This document shows positions 58,646 to 64,000 of a stretch of 64,000 nt of DNA, piece by piece. The stretch's first letter is position 1; the number at the start of each line of letters is the position of its first letter. Below the pieces are notes generated by a model that was not told where the DNA came from, did no database searches, and saw nothing but the letters and a program-made list of their open reading frames with translations. Source of the stretch: Siphonodentalium dalli (Eukaryota > Mollusca > Scaphopoda > Gadilida > Siphonodentaliidae); the NCBI GenBank assembly GCA_032622095.1, contig CP136068.1, positions 9,029,314 to 9,093,313 of the forward strand. Direction: 5' to 3'. The position numbers were made by a program, and so were the translations under genes.

Positions 58646-58859
58646 CCACATGAAATTGTTACGGAGTAGTGTTCTGAGTAACGCAATGAACAAACCCAAC
58701 GATTTGTGCACAGTGACAACGGCAAAATGAAAGTCTCGATTCGTGTCATGAAAATGACTAAATGATACTTTTTACACAGTTTTTTTTGCAAACAACAACG
58801 ACCCGAAGCCCTGAATGCCAACAACAACGACATCATCGGGTCAGTTTTTTTCCGATTGA

Positions 58860-59820
58860 TGTACCTTAAATCATACCTCTTTTAGGGAGGGTACAATAAT
58901 TTCTCTTAAAAAGGCACGATTAACTCATTGAAAAGCGAAAATAAATGTCATGTTTCGGACCAACGCCGCCAGTGGCGGGCTAACCTGCTAGTCTCCTATA
59001 TATTTTGAGACTTCCGTAAATATATAAATATATGTGTATATTTGATCTTTATAGACTCCAAAACGGCTGGATAGATTGAGCTCAAACTTCCTATCTAAGG
59101 GTAAAAATGCACGGGAATGGTCGTCGCGGCATTTTGGAGCAGCTCCGACCACCAGTTCTTCACTCTCAGTCACAAAAAACGGCACTGCGGGGTTAATCGC
59201 GTTGACAGTTAAAGAGCGTTCCTATCCGCAGTGTTGTTGATAAAGATCTTCCATATTTGGATTCGTTAACCGGTTAACGCTCTTTATTCCCTTCCGCATT
59301 CGCATATTGCATTACGGCTTTTGTTCACGTTATATTATCCTGAGAGGTTTATTGGAAATCATACCTCTTTTAGGGACGGGTACCAACATCTTATGTCTGT
59401 CGTTCCTGGGAATGGGGGAGATTTTCATCGGGTAAATCATACCTCTTTTAGGGACGGGTACCATAAAAAATTAACTCATTGAAAAAAAAAAATTAAAAAC
59501 ATTTTTTTTAAATGTCATGTTTCAGACGAACCACGCCAGTGGCGAGCTAACCTGCTAGTCTACTATATATTTTGAGAACTACGTATATAAATATATGTGT
59601 ATATTTGTCCTCTATAGACTCTAAAACGGCTGGCTCGATGGAACCCAAACTTCCCATCTAAGGGTAAAATCACACGGGAATGGTCATCGCGGCGTTTTGG
59701 AGAAGCTCCGACCACCCGTTCTTCACTCCCAATCATCAAACTCACCGTCAACGGCACGGCGTTGGTTAATCGGATTGATAGTTAAAGAGCGTTCCTATCC
59801 GCAGTGTAGTTGATGAAGAG
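58860..59820. repeat. Two direct copies of an about 330-bp repeat
   Basis: 58905-59240 and 59490-59820 share 'gctaacctgctagtct', 'aaatatatgtgtatatttg', 'tctaagggtaaaa', 'cacgggaatggtc' and 'agttaaagagcgttcctatc'. 'aaatcatacctcttttaggg' precedes them at 58868, 59357 and 59434. Minus-strand frames through both copies are similar to each other only because the DNA is duplicated. Confidence 0.75.
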
Positions 59821-59898
59821 CGTATGTGCGTAATGTGATTCTTACGTCTGTACACGGGCGTCAACAGTGATCTTCACCTTGAAACGGATACCCACAAA

Positions 59899-59900
<2 letters not shown>

Positions 59901-59939
<39 letters not shown>
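59901..59939. repeat. (TA)n microsatellite
   Basis: Uninterrupted alternating AT for about 38 bp. The following 60 bp contains several 'cgcgatcg' words (59970-60012). Confidence 0.95.
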
Positions 59940-59943
<4 letters not shown>

Positions 59944-60028
59944 TGTACGATTCTGTTAGCCAACCGCGTACCGCGATCGCGCCCCGCGATCGCGATCGTA
60001 AATCGCGATCAGATCGTATATACCCACC

Positions 60029-60390
60029 GACATCATAAATATGTCATTGTGGTCATCGCACCAGTGGTAATTAAAATAACACCCTACAGAGCCCAGACTT
60101 ATCAGAACGAGCTCAGCACTAGTCCCGACATTAGCCTTGACCTTGACCTCGCTCATATATGCTCATATAGGCATGTTTCTGGACCTCGACCGATCCGACT
60201 AAAATTTAATATGTAGGCATACTTTGATCCCGGGAACAATACGGGTGGGTCAAATTTTACATGCGATCGCGTCCTTGACCTTGACCTCTCTCATATATGC
60301 TCATCTAGGCATGTTTCTGGACCTTGACCGATCCCACTCAAATTTGGTATATATGCCTACTTTGATCCCGGGAACAATTAGTTGATGCAT
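60029..60390. repeat. Degenerate first satellite unit with internal duplication
   Basis: 60029-60132 resembles part of the satellite unit ('atgtcattgtggtc', 'gctcagcac', 'gtcccgacat'). It is followed by two copies of a different segment (about 60133-60245 and 60270-60385) with 'ccttgaccttgacct', 'aggcatgtttctggacct' and 'tttgatcccgggaacaat', before normal units begin at 'aattagttgatgcatatgtg'. Confidence 0.65.
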
Positions 60391-63300
60391 ATGTGTAGAC
60401 AGTGTGACCTCTGGTAGTGGAAAACCGCTCCACGCAGTTGAAATTTGGTAAAAACAGGTCATCACGGACTTCAATACGTCTATGTACAAACCCGAACATT
60501 ATCGCTATTATGGCCCGTTTTTAGGGCTCCTAGACACCCCACACGCATAACCCACGAACATAACAGGTATGTCATTGTGGTCGACACATCAGCCCTAATT
60601 ACAATTTATCCCCACGCAGCTGGATTTCTAGAGCACGAGTTCAGCACGGGTCCCGACATATTCTTCGTGATTTCATATAAATTGGCATTTCTACCTAATT
60701 TCGAGGTACCAGGACACTCTACAGAGATATCCCTCCACATTAGTTGATGCATATTTGTATAGAGTGTGACCGATGGTAGTGGAAAACCACCCACGCAGTT
60801 GAAATTTGGCAAAAGCAGGTCATCACGGAATTCAATACTTCTATGTACAAACCGAACATGATCGCTATTATGGCCCGTTTTAGGGCTCCAGGACACCACA
60901 CAGGCATAACCCACGAATATAGCAGGTATGTCATTGTGGTCGACACATCAGCCCTAATTACAATTTAACCCCATGCAGCTGAATTTCTAGAGCACGAGGT
61001 CAGCACGGGTCCCGACATATTCGTCGTGATTTCATATAAATTGGCATTTCTACCTAATTTCGAGGTACCAGGACACTCTACAGAGATATCCCTCCACATT
61101 AGTTGATGCATATGTGTAGAGAGTGTGACCGCTGGTAGTGGAAAACCACCCCACGCAGTTGAAATTTGGTAAAAACAGGTCATCACGGACTTCAATACGT
61201 CTATGTACAAACCGAACATTATCGCTAGTATGGCCCGTTTTTAGGGCTCCAGGACACCACACACGCATAACCCACGAACATAATAGGCATGTCATTGTGG
61301 TCAACACATCATCACTATTTACAATTTAACCCCACGCAGCTGGATTTCTAGAGCACGAGGTCAGCACGGGTCCCGACATATTCGTCGTGATTTCATATAA
61401 ATTGGCATTTCTACCTAATTTCGAGGTACCAGGACACTATACAGAGATAACCCTCCACATTAGTTGATTCATATGTGTAGACAGTGTGACCGCTGGTAGT
61501 GTAAAGCCGCCCCACGCAGTTGAAATTTGGTAAAAACAGGTCATCACGGACTTCAATACGTCTATGTACAAACCGAACATTATCGCTATTATGGCCCGTT
61601 TTTAGGGCTCCAGGACACCACACACGCATAACCCACGAACATATCAGGCATGTCATTGTGGTCAACACATCATCTCTATTTACAATTTAACCCCACGCAG
61701 CTGGATTTCTAGAGCACGAGGTCAGCACGGGTCCCGACATATTGGTCGTGATTTCATATAAATTGGCATTTCTACCTAATTTCGAGGTACCAGGACACTC
61801 TACAGAGATAACCCTCCACATTAGTTGATTCATATGTGTAGACAGTGTGACCGCTGGTAGTGTAAAGCCGCCCCACGCAGTTGAAATTTGGTAAAAACAG
61901 GTCATCACGGACTTCAATACGTCTATGTACAAACCGAACATTATCGCTATTATGGCCCGTTTTAGGGCTCCAGGACACCACACACGCATAACCCACGAAC
62001 ATATCAGGCATGTCATTGTGGTCAAAACATCATCCCTATTTACAATTTAACCCCACGCAGCTGGATTTCTAGAGCACGAGGTCAGCACGGGTCCCGACAT
62101 ATTGGTCGTGATTTCATATAAATTGGCATTTCTACCTAATTTCGAGGTACCAGGACACTCTACAGAGATAACCCTCCACATTAGTTGATTCATATGTGTA
62201 GACAGTGTGACCGCTGGTAGTGTACAGCCGCCCCACGCAGTTGAAATTTGGTAAAAACAGGTCATCACGGACTTCAATACGTCTATGTACAAACCGAACA
62301 TTATCGCTAGTATGGCCCGTTTTTAGGGCTCCAGGACACCACACACGCATAACCCACGAACATAACAGGCATGTCATTGTGGTCAACACATCATCCCTAT
62401 TTACAATTTAACCCCACGCAGCTGGATTTCTAGAGCACGAGGTCAGCACGGGTCCCGACATATTCGTCGTGATTTCATATAAATTGGCATTTCTACCTAA
62501 TTTCGAGGTACCAGGACACTCTACAGAGATAACCCTACACATTAGTTGATTCATATGTGTAGACAGTGTGACCGCTGGTAGTGTAAAGCCGCCCCACGCA
62601 GTTGAAATTTGGTAAAAACAGGTCATCACGGACTTCAATACGTCTATGTACAAACCGAACATTATCGCTATTATGGCCCGTTTTTAGGGCTCCAGGACAC
62701 CACACACGCATAACCCACGAACATATCAGGCATGTCATTGTGGTCAACACATCATCTCTATTTACAATTTAACCCCACGCAGCTGGATTTCTAGAGCACG
62801 AGGTCAGCACGGGGGTCGTGATTTCATATAAATTGGCATTTCTACCTAATTTCGAGGTACCAGGACACTCTACAGAGATAACCCTCCACATTAGTTGATT
62901 CATATGTGTAGACAGTGTGACCGCTGGTAGTGTAAAGCCGCCCCACGCAGTTGAAATTTGGTAAAAACAGGTCATCACGGACTTCAATACGTCTATGTAC
63001 AAACCAAACATTATCGCTATTATGGCCCGTTTTAGGGCTCCAGGACACCACACACGCATAACCCACGAACATATCAGGCATGTCATTGTGGTCAACACAT
63101 CATCCCTATTTACAATTTAACCCCACGCAGCTGGATTTCTAGAGCACGAGGTCAGCACGGGTCCCGACATATTGGTCGTGATTTCATATAAATTGGCATT
63201 TCTACCTAATTTCGAGGTACCAGGACACTCTACAGAGATAACCCTCCACATTAGTTGATTCATATGTGTAGACAGTGTGACCGCTGGTAGTGTACAGCCG

Positions 63301-64000
63301 CCCCACGCAGTTGAAATTTGGTAAAAACAGGTCATCACGGACTTCAATACGTCTATGTACAAACCGAACATTATCGCTAGTATGGCCCGTTTTTAGGGCT
63401 CCAGGACACCACACACGCATAACCCACGAACATAACAGGCATGTCATTGTGGTCAACACATCATCCCTATTTACAATTTAACCCCACGCAGCTGGATTTC
63501 TAGAGCACGAGGTCAGCACGGGTCCCGACATATTCGTCGTGATTTCATATAAATTGGCATTTCTACCTAATTTCGAGGTACCAGGACACTCTACAGAGAT
63601 AACCCTACACATTAGTTGATTCATATGTGTAGACAGTGTGACCGCTGGTAGTGTAAAGCCGCCCCACGCAGTTGAAATTTGGTAAAAACAGGTCATCACG
63701 GACTTCAATACGTCTATGTACAAACCGAACATTATCGCTATTATGGCCCGTTTTTAGGGCTCCAGGACACCACACACGCATAACCCACGAACATATCAGG
63801 CATGTCATTGTGGTCAACACATCATCCCTATTTACAATTTAACCCCACGCAGCTGGATTTCTAGAGCACGAGGTCAGCACGGGTCCCGACATATTCGTCG
63901 TGATTTCATATAAATTGGCATTTCTACCTAATTTCGAGGTACCAGGACACTCTACAGAGATAACCCTCCACATTAGTTGATTCATATGTGTAGACAGTGT
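60391..64000. repeat. Satellite array, about 361-bp unit, with three-unit higher-order repeat
   Basis: 'agctggatttctagagcacg' or a close variant recurs at 60618, 60977, 61338, 61699, 62059, 62420, 62781, 63129, 63490 and 63851, giving steps of 359-361 bp with one of 348 (a 12-bp deletion near 62815). Units from 61699 and 62781 on form two three-unit blocks with matching diagnostic variants. The array continues past the window end. All open frames on both strands here are satellite by-products. Confidence 0.95.

Noticed and set aside
58988-59757. Two similar minus-strand frames, possible duplicated small gene
   Set aside because: Similarity is explained by a direct DNA duplication. Changes include indels and the frames overlap a (TA)-rich stretch with no start or splice signals.
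60391-64000. Repeated minus-strand frames of 79-112 residues resembling a protein family
   Set aside because: They recur only because the DNA is a 361-bp satellite. Frames exist on both strands and break at each unit, with no start context or domain.

Overview
This is eukaryotic, intron-containing, AT-rich DNA crowded with transposons and satellites. The mix (EGF/C-type-lectin gene, 2A-bearing LINE, Gypsy element, piggyBac-like TTAA MITEs, arrays rich in 'tgaccttgaccttgacct') suggests an invertebrate, most likely a marine lophotrochozoan such as a mollusc. That assignment is inference; no rRNA, mitochondrial or diagnostic host gene is present to fix it.

I can support one host gene. It is a four-exon gene on the minus strand (about 17.0 to 5.9 kb) for a secreted protein of about 191 residues: signal peptide, short Cys-rich EGF-like module, one C-type lectin domain. 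All three introns are phase 1 and the four exons join into one open frame. The introns are packed with repeats: a 1.08 kb ORF-bearing element with 10-bp target duplications (10.3-11.4 kb), a TTAA-flanked double-hairpin MITE (7.6-8.0 kb), a 39-bp perfect inverted repeat (13.4 kb) and several tandem arrays.

From 17 to 26 kb there are tandem arrays, dispersed repeats and a symmetric inverted-repeat region (21.3-23.8 kb). From 26.1 to 35.5 kb there is a nested transposon. LINE A (minus strand) is split in its reverse transcriptase gene by a complete 5.1 kb LINE B (27457-32574) with an 11-bp target duplication, and again near 33.6-34.3 kb by repeat-rich DNA. LINE B carries a 2A-type motif ahead of its endonuclease.

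From 36 to 49 kb lie MITEs of several families, including two elements built of CTTAAG-centred palindromes (45.2-46.1 kb), a LINE 3' fragment (40.2 kb) and long stretches in which I recognise nothing. From 49.1 to 56.7 kb there is a defective Gypsy-type LTR retrotransposon (minus strand): one 1.34 kb LTR, a primer-binding site, an unusual leader and broken pol. Its left end is not the expected LTR but the first 216 bp of the LTR in inverted orientation, and the whole is flanked by a possible 4-bp duplication.

From 57 to 60 kb there are small duplications and a (TA)n tract. From 60.0 kb to the window end runs a satellite of about 361-bp units; its last six complete units form a three-unit higher-order repeat of about 1.07-1.08 kb. 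Most open frames outside the items listed are chance products of repeats.
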